Shown here: piece by piece, positions 14,958 through 15,527 of the stretch
Layout of the letters: the number at the start of each line of letters is the position of its first letter
Numbering within the stretch: position 1 is the first letter of the stretch
NCBI GenBank assembly: GCA_958429225.1
Contig: CAUAJB010000054.1
Location: 1 to 15,527, forward strand
Source of the DNA: an uncultured Collinsella sp.
GTDB lineage: Bacteria; Actinomycetota; Coriobacteriia; Coriobacteriales; Coriobacteriaceae
Reading direction: 5' to 3'
Length of the DNA: 15,527 nt
Program-made: the position numbers and the translations under genes
Notes under the pieces: generated by a model
Seen by the model: only the letters and a program-made list of their open reading frames with translations
Database searches by the model: none
Told to the model about the DNA's origin: nothing

Positions 14958-15476
14958 TTACGCCTCGTTTTCGATGGTGGCGCGGGCACGCTCGGCGGTC
15001 AGCTCCGCCAGGCGCTCCTCGTCTACCAGGGTGAGGCCCTTGGTCGGGCACGCCTCGGCACACGCCGGACCGCCGGGACGGTCCACGCACAGGTCGCACT
15101 TGAGCACGAAGCTCTTGGTCTGCGAACCCACGCGCACGTCGCCCATCAAGACGGGGACCTGCGTGGTCGCCACGCTCACGGCGCCAAAGGGGCAGGCCAT
15201 GACGCAGCTCTTGCAGCCGATGCAGTTGTCCTCGTTAACGCCGATGCGATGGTTCTTTGGATCAAAGAACAAGGCGCCCGTGGGGCAGGCCTTGGCGCAC
15301 GGAGCGTCCTCGCAGTGGTGACACGCCACCGGTGCGGAGATCTCGTACGTACGCGTCACGCGCAGGCGCGGTGCGGCGATGTTGCCGGGGATGTCGTGTG
15401 CCTCGATACACGCCGCCATGCAGGTTTGACACCCAATGCAGCGCGAGGAATCGGCTACGACTCGTTTATTGCCCAT
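14958..15476 (-). CDS. hydN: Four-cluster ferredoxin HydN-like, formate dehydrogenase accessory/electron carrier
   Basis: A 172-residue soluble ferredoxin with cysteine groups 13/16/19/23, 52/55/60/64, 85/88/91/95 and 127/130/139/143, giving four [4Fe-4S] clusters. It resembles E. coli HydN (about 175 residues), which is needed for full formate dehydrogenase H activity, and more distantly HycB/HyfA. Shared features are CIGCQTCMAAC, CHHCEDAPCAKACPTGAL, CIGCKSCVMACPFGAV and KCDLC with GPACAEACPT. It sits directly upstream of fdhF, as an FdhF partner would. The ATG at 15476 is chosen because AGGAGG at 15488-15493 is 11 nt away; an in-frame GTG at 15485 is only 2 nt from it. HydN or a second HycB-like FDH beta subunit cannot be told apart from sequence alone. 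Confidence 0.88.
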   Translation of the reverse strand: MGNKRVVADSSRCIGCQTCMAACIEAHDIPGNIAAPRLRVTRTYEISAPVACHHCEDAPCAKACPTGALFFDPKNHRIGVNEDNCIGCKSCVMACPFGAVSVATTQVPVLMGDVRVGSQTKSFVLKCDLCVDRPGGPACAEACPTKGLTLVDEERLAELTAERARATIENEA

Positions 15477-15527
15477 GTTGTTCACTCCCTCCTGAATCCC
15501 ATGCCGGAGAGACCCTGTCGACGTTGC
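15477..15527 (-). other. Leader edge upstream of hydN
   Basis: These 51 nt run to the window edge and contain the hydN ribosome site (AGGAGG at 15488-15493). I see no TGGCAC-N5-TTGC sigma-54 promoter, no clear sigma-70 pair and no confident coding end, so the operon promoter or a further upstream gene lies outside. Confidence 0.5.

Noticed and set aside
14882..14989. N-terminal extension of fdhF by 36 residues to 14989
   Set aside because: The extension is basic and unlike FdhF, overlaps the end of hydN and lacks a ribosome site; AGGAGG before 14881 and E. coli residue numbering fix the ATG there.
15477..15527. Sigma-54 promoter before hydN, as for E. coli formate regulon operons
   Set aside because: No TGGCAC-N5-TTGC pattern in the 51 nt available, and the region is cut by the window edge.

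Overview
The window is one polycistronic locus read entirely from the minus strand (right to left). It encodes a complete formate hydrogenlyase of the Hyf (FHL-2, group 4a [NiFe]-hydrogenase) type. DNA is GC-rich by eye and most genes have strong AGGAGG-like Shine-Dalgarno sites. With the strict-anaerobe fermentative content this suggests a high-GC anaerobe such as a Coriobacteriia member (Collinsella/Olsenella-like). That assignment is inference; nothing in the window is a taxonomic marker.

Layout in transcription order: (1) 15476-14958 hydN-like four-cluster ferredoxin; (2) 14881-12659 fdhF, selenocysteine formate dehydrogenase H, with an in-frame TGA at 14464-14462 and a bacterial SECIS hairpin just after it; (3) a strong hairpin at 12603-12637 that separates fdhF from (4) hyfA 12580-11963, hyfB 11970-9952, hyfC 9934-9011, hyfD 8994-7537, hyfE 7526-6873, hyfF 6869-5304, hyfG 5299-3527, hyfH 3525-2809, hyfI 2806-2024, hyfJ/hycH-like 2023-1442; (5) hycI endopeptidase 1442-939; (6) focA/focB-type formate channel 899-60; (7) a rho-independent terminator at 7-37. 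From hyfA to hycI the genes are separated by 17 nt or less, or overlap. The gene order from hyfA to hyfJ is the E. coli hyfABCDEFGHIJ order.

How it works (family knowledge): FocA moves formate across the membrane; FdhF oxidises it to CO2; electrons pass through the ferredoxin subunits HyfA and HyfH (HydN assists FdhF) to the HyfI/HyfG [NiFe] module, which reduces protons to H2. HyfB, HyfC, HyfD, HyfE and HyfF form the membrane arm. Three of these are antiporter-like and keep the Glu/Lys residues associated with ion pumping in complex I, so energy conservation is plausible but not shown. HycI clips the HyfG C-terminus after nickel insertion, and HyfJ is the HycH-type assembly factor.

Most notable points: the recoded TGA plus SECIS, which would make a standard gene caller split fdhF; the absence of TGA as a stop in all 14 genes; the self-contained cassette with its own protease and channel but no HyfR/FhlA-type regulator in view; a perfect 16-bp palindrome before fdhF; and extensions on HyfH and HyfJ. 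No mobile elements, tRNAs, rRNAs or CRISPR arrays were seen, and no plus-strand gene is supported. The main promoter lies outside the window or could not be identified.
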